Assembly (NCBI GenBank): GCA_963837335.1
Contig: CAWINS010000006.1
Span: 1-64,000 of the forward strand
Length of the DNA stretch: 64,000 nt
Direction of reading: 5' to 3'
Source: RYN-230 sp963837335
GTDB taxonomy: Bacteria > Actinomycetota > Actinomycetes > Streptosporangiales > Streptosporangiaceae
The notes beneath the pieces are model-generated. The model saw only the letters and a program-made list of their open reading frames with translations, ran no database searches and had not been told where the DNA came from. A program made the position numbers and the translations under genes. The stretch's first letter is position 1; each line of letters opens with the position of its first letter. This document shows positions 24,922 to 33,731 of the stretch, in pieces.

Positions 24922-25587
24922 ATGACCCTGAACAAGCAGATCCTTCCCTCGCCGGCGCGCCGTGGTGCCGGGCCGGCCAGCCCGGGCCGCGCCCGGCTCA
25001 GCCGCGCTGAGCGCGGCTCAGTCCAGGTTGCGGCGGTGGCGGTGGCCGGTTTCTGCATCTACGGGTTCGCGACCGGGTCGCCGAGCACCGTGGGCTACGT
25101 GTCCTCCGTGATCGTCATCGGCGGGGCCATCGTGTGGCTGCGCCGGGCGGCCCTTCCGGGTCTCCTGGCGGTCGGGCTGGCGATCGCCGCGATAGCGACC
25201 CTGGCCGGCGGGCTCATCAATGCCGGCCAGAACGTGCTGTACAACGCCAGCATCGGCCCGTACAGCCAGGCATTAGGCACCCACCTCCTGCAGTACGACC
25301 ACCTCGCGCACGCCTATGTGAGCTTCGTCGCCGCGTTCGCCTGCTGGGTCATGCTCGCCGCGCCGCACGCGGGCGCGGATCACCGCCGCGAACTGGTGAT
25401 CTTGGCCGTCGGCGCCGCGCTGGGGCTGGGCGCGCTCAATGAAATGGCCGAGTTTCTCGCCACCCTGGCGCATCACGGGGCACATGCCGGCGGGTACTGG
25501 AATACGGGCTGGGATCTCGTGTGCAACTTCATCGGGGCCAGCGCCGCCGGGCTGCTCATCGCCAGGTCCCGGGCCGGTGCGGGATGA
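24922..25587 (+). CDS. YjdF/DUF2238-like membrane protein
   Basis: A 221-aa protein with about six transmembrane segments. The pattern YDHLAHAYVSF, then NEMAEFLATLAHH and GGYWNTGWDLVCNFIGASAAGLLIA, is that of the DUF2238 (YjdF) family, in which the polar residues D, H, E and N sit inside membrane helices. Function unknown. The N-terminal 30 residues are Pro/Arg-rich and cytosolic. It lies 16 bp past the peptidase terminator, and its stop overlaps the ATG of the DUF998 gene, so these two are coupled. Confidence 0.75.
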   Translation: MTLNKQILPSPARRGAGPASPGRARLSRAERGSVQVAAVAVAGFCIYGFATGSPSTVGYVSSVIVIGGAIVWLRRAALPGLLAVGLAIAAIATLAGGLINAGQNVLYNASIGPYSQALGTHLLQYDHLAHAYVSFVAAFACWVMLAAPHAGADHRRELVILAVGAALGLGALNEMAEFLATLAHHGAHAGGYWNTGWDLVCNFIGASAAGLLIARSRAGAG

Positions 25588-26222
25588 CCGGCTGGGGCAC
25601 GGGCGTGACCCCAGGCGGGTGGCCCCGCGTCCGGCTCGGGTGCGCGGCCGCCAGCGCCGGCTTGTTCGCCCTCGCTGTCATCGTGATTGGCTCGCTGACG
25701 CCGGGATATAACCAGTGGGCCGATGCGGTCAGCCGGCTCGCCTCACCGGGCGAGCGATGGGCCCTGGCCGCACGGGCGGCCTTCGCCGCCTACGGGCTGC
25801 TGGTTGCGGTCGGGGCCAGCACCCTGCGGCAGTACGCCGGGCACCACGGGCACACGCTGGCGTGCTGCCTGACCCTGTACGGGGTGGCCTGCGTCATCGC
25901 GGGGGGAGCACCGAAGGACCAGCCAGGCGCAGTGCACACCGCCGTGAGCCAGGTGCACGTGGCAGCTGCGGTCCTGGCCGGCACGCTGGCCATCGGCGCC
26001 ATGACGCTGGTATCAAGGTGCGGCCTGACCCGGGCCACCCGGCGCGCGGCTGCGGCGATGGCGCTGCTCACCGGCCTGGCCGCAGTCATCTTCAAGTACA
26101 CCTGGGGTACCCAGATGTACGGGATCAGCGAACGGGTCCTCCTGGGCCTGGGCATGTGCTGGATCTCCGCGCTCGCCGCCAGAGCGTTGATCGCAAGCAC
26201 GCCCGATGTCACTGCCGGCTGA
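25584..26222 (+). CDS. DUF998 family membrane protein
   Basis: A 212-aa integral membrane protein with about six helices. It shows the DUF998 pattern: GSLTPGYNQWADAVSRLASPG in the first loop, the GGAPKDQPGAVHTAVSQVHV segment, and the YGISERVLLGLGMCWI C-terminal helix. Function is unknown. ATG 25584 overlaps the preceding stop (ATGA), so it is co-translated with the YjdF-like gene. It converges on the GH25 gene 30 bp away. Confidence 0.85.
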   Translation: MTGWGTGVTPGGWPRVRLGCAAASAGLFALAVIVIGSLTPGYNQWADAVSRLASPGERWALAARAAFAAYGLLVAVGASTLRQYAGHHGHTLACCLTLYGVACVIAGGAPKDQPGAVHTAVSQVHVAAAVLAGTLAIGAMTLVSRCGLTRATRRAAAAMALLTGLAAVIFKYTWGTQMYGISERVLLGLGMCWISALAARALIASTPDVTAG

Positions 26223-26252
26223 GCTGCGCAGTAATGTGGCCCAACTCAGGTG

Positions 26253-27143
26253 TTACTGGTGGCCCAGCACCGGAGGGCTGGCCGGATTGGCCCGGTCGAG
26301 GTCGGTGTGACCGGGATCCTGGATCCCGCGAACTGTTCCGATGCTCGTGTACTGCCAGAATGACCAGGTCTTCCAGCCAGCGGGCAGCCGCGGGCTGGGT
26401 GCGGTCGTGTAGTCAGGCACCCACAACCGTCTCTGGCCGAATCCTGTGTTGTTGCCAGTGCAGGCCGCCCACCAGGACGCGGGGACATACAGTATCGGCT
26501 TCCGGCCGGTCTTGGCCTTGACCTCGGAATTGAACGAGGAGATCCAGGACGCCATGGCCCGGGCGGTGAGCCCATAACACTCTCGCCCATAGGGGTTGTA
26601 CTCGATGTCCAGCATGACCGGAACGGTCCGGCTCATGGTTCCCAGGTATCTCAGCAGGTAGTTGGCCTGGGTGACCGGGCCGCGGCTGGCGCCGTTGCCG
26701 TTCGGGATGGCGAAGGCGTAGGCGACCACGGACAGCCCGGCGGCGCGTGCCTGGGCCAGATCGGCCCGCGCGTACCGGTTGCGGTAGTAGGCCCCCTCGG
26801 TGGCCTTCACGGCCGCGAAGCCTATTCCGGACGCGTGGACCCGCGGCCAGTTGATGGCGGCCCCGTTCGGGTGCTGATAGGAAGCGACGTCAACGCCCCG
26901 CTTGGCGCCCTGGGCGGCGGCCGGCGGAGCCAGGCCGGGCACCTGCCGCGCCGGGCCCGCCCGTGTGGCCGGGCCGGCGAGCTGCCTCAGCAGCCGCGGC
27001 GAGTGGGTGGCACCCACATTGAAGTGCTTCGCTGTCCCGGCGGCGTGACCGGTGGCCGCCGGGGCGGCCCTGAACCCGGCCAGCGACAGGCTGGCCGCGG
27101 CACAGCCGGCATACGTCCAGAAGCGGCGAGATGGCAGAAACAT
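26253..27143 (-). CDS. Secreted GH25 lysozyme-like muramidase
   Basis: A 296-aa exported protein. A basic start and hydrophobic segment (FWTYAGCAAASLSLAGF) form the signal peptide; a Pro/Ala-rich linker leads to the GH25 barrel from residue ~82: GVDVASYQ with a catalytic-type Asp, INWPRVHASGIGFAAVKATEG, DIE in VMLDIEYNP (general acid/base), and a closing WSFWQYTSIG strand. GH25 enzymes cleave the MurNAc-GlcNAc bond in peptidoglycan. ATG 27143 has GGGGGGAG upstream. Likely roles are wall remodelling or attack on other bacteria. Confidence 0.9.
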   Translation of the reverse strand: MFLPSRRFWTYAGCAAASLSLAGFRAAPAATGHAAGTAKHFNVGATHSPRLLRQLAGPATRAGPARQVPGLAPPAAAQGAKRGVDVASYQHPNGAAINWPRVHASGIGFAAVKATEGAYYRNRYARADLAQARAAGLSVVAYAFAIPNGNGASRGPVTQANYLLRYLGTMSRTVPVMLDIEYNPYGRECYGLTARAMASWISSFNSEVKAKTGRKPILYVPASWWAACTGNNTGFGQRRLWVPDYTTAPSPRLPAGWKTWSFWQYTSIGTVRGIQDPGHTDLDRANPASPPVLGHQ

Positions 27144-27313
27144 GCGAACTCCCCCCGAAGCACGTGCAGGTCGGCCCGCGATTCCCCCGCAGGCTAGATA
27201 TCCCTTCCTAGCCGGTTATGCGAAAAATGCGCAAGCCCCGGCAGCCCCAGCCGTCCGCGGTTCTGCACTGTGACCTGGTCCAAGCTGGGCGTTCTCCTCC
27301 TAACATCATCGGT

Positions 27314-28885
27314 GTGGAAGCAGGTGATCAGGATTCGGGGCTCCGGCTGGCTGAGGTCGTGGCCGCTTTCTCGCTGGCCACCGATCTGGGGCTGGGCCAG
27401 CCGATGGAGCACGTACTGCGGTCGTGGCTGATCGCGGTACGGCTGGGGGAGCGACTGGGCCTGAAGGCTGAGGCGCGAGCGGCGCTGTACTACGTGATGG
27501 TGCTGGCCTGGTCGGGCTGCGTGGGAGACTCGGCGGAGGTGGCGGCCTGGTTCGGCGACGACATCGCGTTCCGCAGTGACAGTTACCGCGTCGATCTGGC
27601 TGGGTTGCCTCTGATGGGACTGGCCCTCAGCCATGCCGGGGCCGGGACACCGTTCCTGCACCGGCTTCGCCTGGCGGCCAATCTGGTCCTGACCGGCGGC
27701 CGGGCGGTGGAACGGGGCTTGATGTCGCACTGCCTGACCACGACCCAGCTGGCCGGACGGCTCGGCCTCACCGCCGAGGTGTGCGACCCGCTCCGGCAGG
27801 TCTTCACGCGCTGGGATGCCAAGGGGGTCCCCGACGGCGTTGGGGGTGAGGACATCGAGCGTTCGGTGCGGCTGTTTCACCTCGCCGACACCGTCGAGGT
27901 GTTCCATCGGGCCGGGGGCGCCGAGGCTGCCGTCGAAGTGGCCCGGGCCCGGCGGGGCACGCACTTCGATCCCGGGTTGGTGGACCTGTTCTGCGGCGCG
28001 GCCCGTGAGGTCCTCGCCGACCTGGACGCCATGGCTGAGCTGGAGGCGCTGATAAAGGCCGAGCCGGGATTGCACCGCCAGCTGAGCGAGCGTGAACTCG
28101 ACGCGGCCCTGGAGGCCGTGGCCGACTTCACGGACCTGCGGTCTCCGTTCCGGGCGGGCCATTCCCGTGGGGTAGCCCACCTGGCCGCCGAGGCGGCCCG
28201 GCTCTGCGGGCTGCCTGACCGGGAGATCGTGACCCTGCGGCGCGCGGCCCTGGTCCACGACATCGGCATGCACGGGGTACCGGTCTCGGTCCTCAGCAAG
28301 CCCGGGCCCCTGACCGGCGCGGAGTCGGAGCGGATGCGCTTGCACTCCTACTGGACCGCACGGGTGCTGGCCCGCCCGCCGGCCCTGGCCCGCATCGGCG
28401 CGATAGCCTCGCTCGCCAACGAGCGCCTCGACGGGTCCGGCTACCACCGCGGCCTGTCAGGGGCCGCGATCCCGGCCGCCGGCCGCATCCTCGCCGCCGC
28501 CGACGCCTGCCATGCCCTGACTGAGCCCCGGCCGCACCGGCCCGCTTTCTCCCCCAAGCAGGCCGCTGTTCAATTGCGGCGCGAAGTCCGGTCCGGCCGC
28601 CTGGGAGCCGATTCCGTGGATGCCGTGCTCGCCGCGACCGGGCAGCAGGCCAAGCGGCGCTCCGGGCCCTCCGGGCTCACCCCCCGCGAGATCGAGGTCC
28701 TGTCCCTGATCGCCCGGGGCGCATCCACCCGGCAGGTCGCCCGCACCCTGGGCATCACGGCCAAGACTGCGGGGGCCCACATCGAGCACATCTACACCAA
28801 GACCGGCGTCTCGACCCGGCCGACGGCCACACTCTTCGCCATGCAGCATGGCCTGCTGGACAGCCTTGACCCCGTCGATTTGTAG
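27314..28885 (+). CDS. HD-GYP-like phosphohydrolase with LuxR HTH
   Basis: A 523-aa regulator from GTG 27314 (an in-frame ATG at 27218 would add 32 poor-quality residues). The N-terminal half is a helical, degenerate HD-like domain. A second HD domain follows with HDIGMHGVP, HSYWTARVL and NERLDGSGYHRGL: the canonical HHExxDGxGYP of HD-GYP has N for one H and GYH for GYP. The C-terminal ~65 residues are a LuxR HTH (LTPREIEVLSLIARGASTRQVARTLGI). A TAACAT 7 bases before the GTG could make a leaderless mRNA. Likely it couples nucleotide or ligand sensing to transcription; cyclic-di-GMP hydrolysis is doubtful with altered motifs. Confidence 0.85.
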   Translation: MEAGDQDSGLRLAEVVAAFSLATDLGLGQPMEHVLRSWLIAVRLGERLGLKAEARAALYYVMVLAWSGCVGDSAEVAAWFGDDIAFRSDSYRVDLAGLPLMGLALSHAGAGTPFLHRLRLAANLVLTGGRAVERGLMSHCLTTTQLAGRLGLTAEVCDPLRQVFTRWDAKGVPDGVGGEDIERSVRLFHLADTVEVFHRAGGAEAAVEVARARRGTHFDPGLVDLFCGAAREVLADLDAMAELEALIKAEPGLHRQLSERELDAALEAVADFTDLRSPFRAGHSRGVAHLAAEAARLCGLPDREIVTLRRAALVHDIGMHGVPVSVLSKPGPLTGAESERMRLHSYWTARVLARPPALARIGAIASLANERLDGSGYHRGLSGAAIPAAGRILAAADACHALTEPRPHRPAFSPKQAAVQLRREVRSGRLGADSVDAVLAATGQQAKRRSGPSGLTPREIEVLSLIARGASTRQVARTLGITAKTAGAHIEHIYTKTGVSTRPTATLFAMQHGLLDSLDPVDL

Positions 28886-28972
28886 GGAGAACCCCCGACG
28901 ACTTCGGACGCAGCTATCTCTAGCGTGCTGCTCACCGGGCCAACCTGGGCCCACGCACAAGGAGGCACGTCC

Positions 28973-29338
28973 ATGCCAGGCAAGGCTGTCATCAGCTTGA
29001 CCACCGGACTCGAGGACCCCGAGAAGGTCACCGTCGCATTCCTCGTCGCTGTCGGCGCGGCGGAATCGGGCCGCCCGACGCTCATGTTCCTCGCTAAAGA
29101 AGCCGTGCGACTCGTCACCAACGGCACCGCCACCGCCGTCGCCTGCGAGGGCTGCCCGCCGCTCGCTGAACTGGTGAAACGCTACGACGCCGCCGGCGGC
29201 CAGTACTACGTCTGCCCGATCTGCTTCAACGCCAAGAAACTCAGCCAGGAATCACTCATCGGGGGCGCCGAACTCCAGGGCACAGTCCCGTTGTGGGCCT
29301 GGATCGGCGACGAAGCCGCCACCACCTTCAGTTACTGA
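28973..29338 (+). CDS. DsrE family protein
   Basis: A 121-aa protein of the DsrE/DsrF/TusD fold: KAVISLTTGLEDPEKVTVAFLVAVGAA, the LMFLAKEAV strand, then CEGCPPL and a YYVCPICFNAKKLS segment carrying two CxxC pairs. Cysteines of this fold can relay sulfur, but most stand-alone members are uncharacterised. ATG 28973 has GGAGG 8 bases upstream. It lies 87 bp after the HD-GYP/LuxR gene on the same strand and converges with a decayed carboxymuconolactone decarboxylase remnant. Confidence 0.88.
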   Translation: MPGKAVISLTTGLEDPEKVTVAFLVAVGAAESGRPTLMFLAKEAVRLVTNGTATAVACEGCPPLAELVKRYDAAGGQYYVCPICFNAKKLSQESLIGGAELQGTVPLWAWIGDEAATTFSY

Positions 29339-29646
29339 TCCGCGGCGACGTCCAGGCGTTCCACGGCGTTGATTCCGACCGCGACCCGTGTTTCAAGCGG
29401 CGCCGGCGGATCGGGCCGGGCCGCCTCGGCCCAGATCTCGTCGGGGACCGGGTCGGGCTGATCGGCGAGCCGGGTGACGGCCTCGGCGAGGGCTAGTGCA
29501 GCCCGCTCGGCGTCGCTGTAGTAAGGCGCCTCCCGCCAGCCGGGCAGCGTGAAAAGGCGCTGGTCCGTCTCCCCGGCCGCCTTCTGGAAGCGCCAGGCAC
29601 CCCGGACGGCACCCGGGTGGCTCGCGCCGATCGGTTCCCGCGCCGA
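29332..29646 (-). pseudogene. Carboxymuconolactone decarboxylase-family C-terminal remnant
   Basis: An open minus-strand frame between TGA 29649 and TAA 29332 encodes a clean AhpD/CMD C-terminal half: QKAAGETDQRLFTLPGWREAP, DAERAALALAEAVTRLAD, PDEIWAEAAR, then VAVGINAVERLDV. The N-terminal part, with the CxxC-H redox motif, is missing because a stop lies directly upstream. It overlaps the DsrE stop by several bases. It is a truncated gene, not a functional peroxidase component. Confidence 0.65.
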
Positions 29647-29785
29647 TCACAAGCCGGGTCATATGGGGTCAGGTCTTCGTAGTATGAAGGTGGCGGGCGA
29701 TGGTGCGAGGTGACGTCAACGATGCCCGGTCACGCTGGCCGACATGGTGGCGAAGCACCATAGCTCGCGGGAGAGGTGGCCTGAC

Positions 29786-30982
29786 GTGCGGGTTCAGCGC
29801 AAATGGCTGACGGCTGGAGGCCTGGCCCTGGCGCTCGCCATTGTCATGCCGACGGTAGCGGCCTCAGCGGCCAGCACGACTCGCGTGGCCGGGCGTGACG
29901 GCGGCTGGGTGACTGGCGCCGCACAGTCCGGGGTCGCCCGGCGGTCGCTGGCGGCTGCTCTGCCAGCACTGTCGGCGCAGCAACTGGCGGGCCAGCGGGT
30001 GATCTACAGTTACCCGGGCCTGACCCCGCCAGCGAGCTTGCTCTCGCTGATCCGCCATGGCGAGGCCGCCGGGGTGATCTTCTTCGGGCAGAACATTTCC
30101 AGCGCGGCGCAGATCGCCGGCGTCATCAGGCAGCTGAATCGGGCTGACGCCAGTTCGCTGAATCCGGTGCGGGCGCCGCTGCTGTTGATGACCGATCAGG
30201 AGGGCGGTCAGGTCCGCCGCCTGCCGGGGCGCCCGTATCTGTCCGAGAAGCAGATCGGCGCGAGCCCGCTGGCCCAGGCGAAGGTGCTGGCCACGCAAGC
30301 GGGCCAGGGCGCCGCGGCCAGCCTGCGCGGCGTGGGCATGAACGTCAACCTTGCGCCCGTGCTGGACGTGTACCGGCAAGCCGGGAACTTCGATGACCAG
30401 TTCGGCCGGTCCTACAGCATGAACCCCACTGTCGTGTCGGACCTGGGCGCCAACATGATCACCGCACAGCAGGCCGGCGCGGTGGCGGCCACGGCCAAGC
30501 ACTTCCCCGGCCTGGGGGCCGCTGCGGCGCGGCAGAACACCGACATCAGGCCGGTGACGCTCAATCTGCCGCTGGCGACGATCCGTAACATAGACGAGGT
30601 GCCGTTCCAGGCCGCGATCAAGGCCGGAGTCAAGCTGATCATGGTGTCATGGGCCACCTACCCGGCCATAGGAGCGCGGCCCGCCGGGCTCTCGCCCAAC
30701 GTTGTCCAGGGTGAGCTGCGGAACCGGCTCAAGTTCACCGGGGTCACGATCACAGACGCCCTGGAGGCCGGCGCGCTGCGCTCCTACGGCTCGACCCAGA
30801 ACCGCGCACTGTTCGCCGCGCTGGCCGGCATGGACCTGCTGCTCTGCTCCGCCCAGAACGTCACCCAGGGGGAGCAGGCGAGCGGCGAACTGGCTGCGGC
30901 CTACCGCAACGGAACCCTCAACGGCCCGGCGTTCCTGGCCAGCGTGAACCGGGTAATAACGCTGCGCGAGTCACCGAAGTAA
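29786..30982 (+). CDS. Secreted GH3 beta-N-acetylhexosaminidase-like protein
   Basis: A 398-aa exported glycoside hydrolase of family 3 (NagZ-like). The signal peptide is RKWLTAGGLALALAIVMPTVAASA. The barrel has LLLMTDQEGGQVRRL, NVNLAPVLDV, the KHFPGLGAA loop with its histidine, and ITDALEAGA, where Asp is the expected nucleophile. Substrates of close relatives are GlcNAc-containing wall fragments. GTG 29786 is chosen because GAGAGGTGG lies 8 bases before it and the signal peptide follows at once; ATG 29744 lacks a ribosome-binding site. It probably works in wall turnover outside the cell. Confidence 0.88.
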   Translation: MRVQRKWLTAGGLALALAIVMPTVAASAASTTRVAGRDGGWVTGAAQSGVARRSLAAALPALSAQQLAGQRVIYSYPGLTPPASLLSLIRHGEAAGVIFFGQNISSAAQIAGVIRQLNRADASSLNPVRAPLLLMTDQEGGQVRRLPGRPYLSEKQIGASPLAQAKVLATQAGQGAAASLRGVGMNVNLAPVLDVYRQAGNFDDQFGRSYSMNPTVVSDLGANMITAQQAGAVAATAKHFPGLGAAAARQNTDIRPVTLNLPLATIRNIDEVPFQAAIKAGVKLIMVSWATYPAIGARPAGLSPNVVQGELRNRLKFTGVTITDALEAGALRSYGSTQNRALFAALAGMDLLLCSAQNVTQGEQASGELAAAYRNGTLNGPAFLASVNRVITLRESPK

Positions 30983-31073
30983 CGAACGCCCCCTGGCCGC
31001 TGCCCCCGGTCCGCGCATCTCATGTAGCTCACGCGTGGCTACCTGCCTGACGGGCACGGCATTGCCTATGAGT

Positions 31074-31538
31074 TCACGACTCGGCCAGCCACGGATAGCG
31101 CGCGGTGTCCTTGGCCGCGTAGTCGGGGTCGAGGTAGATGAAGCAGCGCTGGATTTTCCAGTCGCGGATCTCGAAGACGTCGCACCATCGGCCCGCCGCC
31201 CACTCAGGGACCCCAGCCCGCCATGGGCCGTCCTGATGCTCGCCATGGCTGGTGCCCTCGCAGACGACGGTGTCGCTACCGGAGAAGACCCAGTTGAAGT
31301 TCGAGTAGTGGTGGGTGATCGATTTGAGGGTCGCCCCCACGTCGGAGAAGAGCTTGCCGATCTCCTCCGTGCCATTCGCCAGTCCCCATTTGGGGAAGTA
31401 CACCTGGGCGTCTTCTGCGAACAGGTCCAGGATGCTTCCGCCGGTTGAGGTCACGCCACCATTGTCGAATGCCTTAAGGTACTCGATGGCCACTGACTTC
31501 CGCTGTTCGTCGGTCATGGTTTCACGTGTCAGCGCCAT
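31074..31538 (-). CDS. NTF2-like (SnoaL-type) protein
   Basis: A 154-residue cone-fold protein: EQRKSVAIEYLKAFDNGG helix, LFAEDAQVYFPKW, the HHYSNFNWVFSGSDTVVCEG strands and DVFEIRDWKIQRCFIYLDPDY. This is the ketosteroid isomerase/SnoaL class, which ranges from isomerases to polyketide cyclases; the substrate is unknown. ATG 31538 is supported by GGAGAATC upstream; ATG 31571 would add 11 residues. It lies downstream of a decayed PucR-like regulator. Confidence 0.82.
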   Translation of the reverse strand: MALTRETMTDEQRKSVAIEYLKAFDNGGVTSTGGSILDLFAEDAQVYFPKWGLANGTEEIGKLFSDVGATLKSITHHYSNFNWVFSGSDTVVCEGTSHGEHQDGPWRAGVPEWAAGRWCDVFEIRDWKIQRCFIYLDPDYAAKDTARYPWLAES

Positions 31539-31699
31539 TGCCGGATTCTCCGCTCCTCGCAGGTGTGCCATCGTGCCGCTGCGCTGGAAGTTGACGGCGT
31601 GGCCGACTCGGCGTCCATCGCTTTCGCGGGCGCTATGCGGACTAAATTTCGTCTAGCGAACGGGCGCAGTATTTCTCCCGCCCCGAGGGTTGTCAAGGC

Positions 31700-32213
31700 T
31701 ACGCCGCCTGCGCAGCCGCGCATCGGTGCCGCGCTACGTGCCCTGTTCAAGGCCCTGGCCCGCTTGCAGATCATGCAGCACCGGATCGACCTCGCCGCGG
31801 TGCGGGCTCCGGCCGCGGCAACCGAATACGCCAGCAGGTCACGGATCTGTGCGGCCCGCGCGGCGCTCCGGTTCCGCAGCCAGTTCTCCCGGGCCTGCCC
31901 GTAGGCGACGACCATCTCCTCCGAGGTCTGGTCGATATAACCAGCCACCATCCGGGACATGCTCAGCGTGGCCGCGCTGATCATGTCCGCGCTTCCGGCC
32001 TGGCGGGCCAGTTCCCTGAGCATCCAGTCGGAGAAGCACGTGGCCGAGCCGGTAGGCGCGCAGCAGGGCGGTCAGCGGCGTCCCCCGCTGGGCCAGCCGC
32101 CGCGCGGTTTCCACGTTGCTGTCCACGCTCGAGGCGAGCAGCGTGAGCACCGGCTTGTCGTCGCGTAGCTGCGGGATGTCCTGGACTATCGCCTCGTAGA
32201 CATCCTCGGACAC
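31700..32213 (-). pseudogene. PucR-family regulator remnant (N-terminal part, frameshifted)
   Basis: From ATG 32213 the frame gives IVQDIPQLRDDKPVLTLLASSVDSNVETARRLAQRG and LLRAYRLGHVL, the N-terminal domain of PucR-type HTH regulators. A shift near 32040 moves to a frame with FSDWMLRELARQAG, SADMISAATLSMSRMVAGYIDQTSEEMV and RENWLRNRSAARAAQIRDLLA. After about 31800 the sequence loses family character. The GGDEF-like middle and C-terminal HTH are missing, so it is truncated as well as frameshifted. Confidence 0.65.
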
Positions 32214-32225
32214 CGCGGCGCTTTC

Positions 32226-32693
32226 TTAGCCACTTCGGGTGGCAAGCGGCAAGGGCCGGTTCTCGACGATGCGTTTCATCACGATGGTGGAAGTGAGGCG
32301 GAGTACGCCCGGCAGCGTGGCCAGCCTCTGGTCCCGCAGCGTCGCGTAACTGTCGAGGTCGCGCGCGACGATCCGCAGCAGGTAGTCCGGGTCGCCGAAT
32401 AGGCGCTCTGCGTGCCGGACCTGCGGCAGCGCGACCACGGCCGCCTCGAAGGAAGCGACGGTGCCGGCGTCGCCGCGTTCCAGGGTGATCTGCACGAGGG
32501 CCTCGAAGCCCATGCCGACAGCGGCCGGATCGACGATGGCGCGGTAGCCGGTGATGACGCCGCCGCGTTCGAGTTCGCGTAGCCGCCGGTGACAGGGGCC
32601 CGGAGTGAGTCGGACTCGGTCGGCGAGCTCGGTGACCGTCAGCCGCCCGTCGGTTTGCAGCTCAGCAAGGATTGCTCGGTCTACGGCGTCCAC
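32226..32693 (-). CDS. Lrp/AsnC-family transcriptional regulator
   Basis: A 155-aa feast/famine regulator. The N-terminal HTH reads DRAILAELQTDGRLTVTELADRVRLTPGPCHRRLRELE; the RAM effector domain has the usual betaalphabeta start GFEALVQITLE and the LRIVARDLDSYATLRDQRLATLPGV motif. It starts at GTG 32693. It diverges from a SWEET-like transporter gene with 122 bp between, the standard arrangement for a local amino-acid-responsive regulator and its target. The intergenic DNA has an AT-rich patch (gaatattgctca, 32702-32713) next to its own start. Confidence 0.93.
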   Translation of the reverse strand: MDAVDRAILAELQTDGRLTVTELADRVRLTPGPCHRRLRELERGGVITGYRAIVDPAAVGMGFEALVQITLERGDAGTVASFEAAVVALPQVRHAERLFGDPDYLLRIVARDLDSYATLRDQRLATLPGVLRLTSTIVMKRIVENRPLPLATRSG

Positions 32694-32815
32694 TTGAGAA
32701 AGAATATTGCTCAGTTACCAGCCTATGCCACGAAACTTGCAATCATCTGTCCGGCCGGGCGACGTAAATTCTCTGTTATGGACCTTCCGGCGCGAGAACC
32801 ATGGAGGCAGGGCTG

Positions 32816-33463
32816 ATGCACGCGGTGTTCGAGTCGCTGCCGCTGGTGGCCGCGTTCCTGGCTGTGCCTCAGTTCCTCCCGCAGCTATCCAGGGTGCGCC
32901 GCGCCCGCACCACGGCGGGGGTGTCGTGGTCGTGGGCCGCTCTGACGAGCGTGAACAATGCCGCCTGGCTGGGCTACTTTGCGCTGTCAGGCTTCTGGAC
33001 CGCGCTGGTGCCCGCCATCTCGGCGACTGTCTTGTCGGGACTGCTCGCGGTGGTGCTGGCCCGACGGGGCGGCGGCATGCCGAAACGACCTGCGGTGCTC
33101 GTCTCGGTGTGGGCGGGTGTGCTGCTCACCGCCGGCGCGGCGTTTGGTCGCACGGGGCTCGGCTCGGCCCTGGCCGTCGCCTTCCTGCTCCAGGTCACGC
33201 CGTCGGTGTGGATGGTGTACCGGTCCAGGGACACGACCGGTGTCTCCCGGGGCACCTGGCTGCTCATCTTCGGCGAACTGCTCTGCTGGGGCGTGTTCGG
33301 CATCCACGAAGCCGACCCCCGGCTGATCGTGCTGGGTGCCACCGGCGTCCTGGCCAGTCTGCTCGTGCTCGTCCGCGTGTCGCTGACCGCCGCGCGCACG
33401 CAGATTATTACTGCGCCTCTGGACACGCGCATTACCCGACCGAGCGTCTTCAGCACTGACTGA
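32816..33463 (+). CDS. PQ-loop/SWEET-like membrane transporter
   Basis: A 215-aa protein with about seven helices in two three-helix halves. The first half has AFLAVPQFLPQLSRVRRARTTAGVSW, the second FLLQVTPSVWMVYRSRDTTGVSRGTW: both show the P-x-x-x-x-x-R-x2-T-x-G-V-S pattern of PQ-loop (SWEET/SemiSWEET-type) transporters. ATG 32816 has GGAGGCAGGG 5 bases before it. Divergence from an Lrp/AsnC gene suggests amino-acid-linked control; substrate could be a sugar or amino acid. A strong terminator follows. Confidence 0.8.
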   Translation: MHAVFESLPLVAAFLAVPQFLPQLSRVRRARTTAGVSWSWAALTSVNNAAWLGYFALSGFWTALVPAISATVLSGLLAVVLARRGGGMPKRPAVLVSVWAGVLLTAGAAFGRTGLGSALAVAFLLQVTPSVWMVYRSRDTTGVSRGTWLLIFGELLCWGVFGIHEADPRLIVLGATGVLASLLVLVRVSLTAARTQIITAPLDTRITRPSVFSTD

Positions 33464-33490
33464 CAAGCGCCAGATGCCCAGGGCAAAGCG

Positions 33491-33537
33491 AAACCCCCTG
33501 ACCAAGGCTCCCCGAGCATGCCCCGGTCAGGGGGTTT
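33491..33537 (+). terminator. 13-bp stem terminator after SWEET-like gene
   Basis: AAACCCCCTGACC (33491-33503) pairs perfectly with GGTCAGGGGGTTT (33525-33537) around a 21-base loop, 28 bp after the transporter stop. The A/T-ended stem would work in either direction. Confidence 0.85.
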
Positions 33538-33731
33538 CTGTGTCGCTGCCCAGCCCGAGCGGGATGGGGGACCAGGCCAGCGACAGCTTTAGACGACCAG
33601 GTGAAGATGCCTTCTGCCTCTTAACACGGCTGCCGGGCGTGTTCGGTTTCGGCTGGTATAGAAAATCCCGGCAAATAATGCTGGCCAGCAGCCCAGCGCG
33701 TGGCCGTCGCGGCCGTGGTCCTTATCGAGGA

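Noticed and set aside
29393..29662. Minus-strand 89-residue frame from ATG 29662
   Set aside because: Arg/Gly/Pro-rich; the neighbouring frame on the same strand clearly encodes the carboxymuconolactone decarboxylase remnant.
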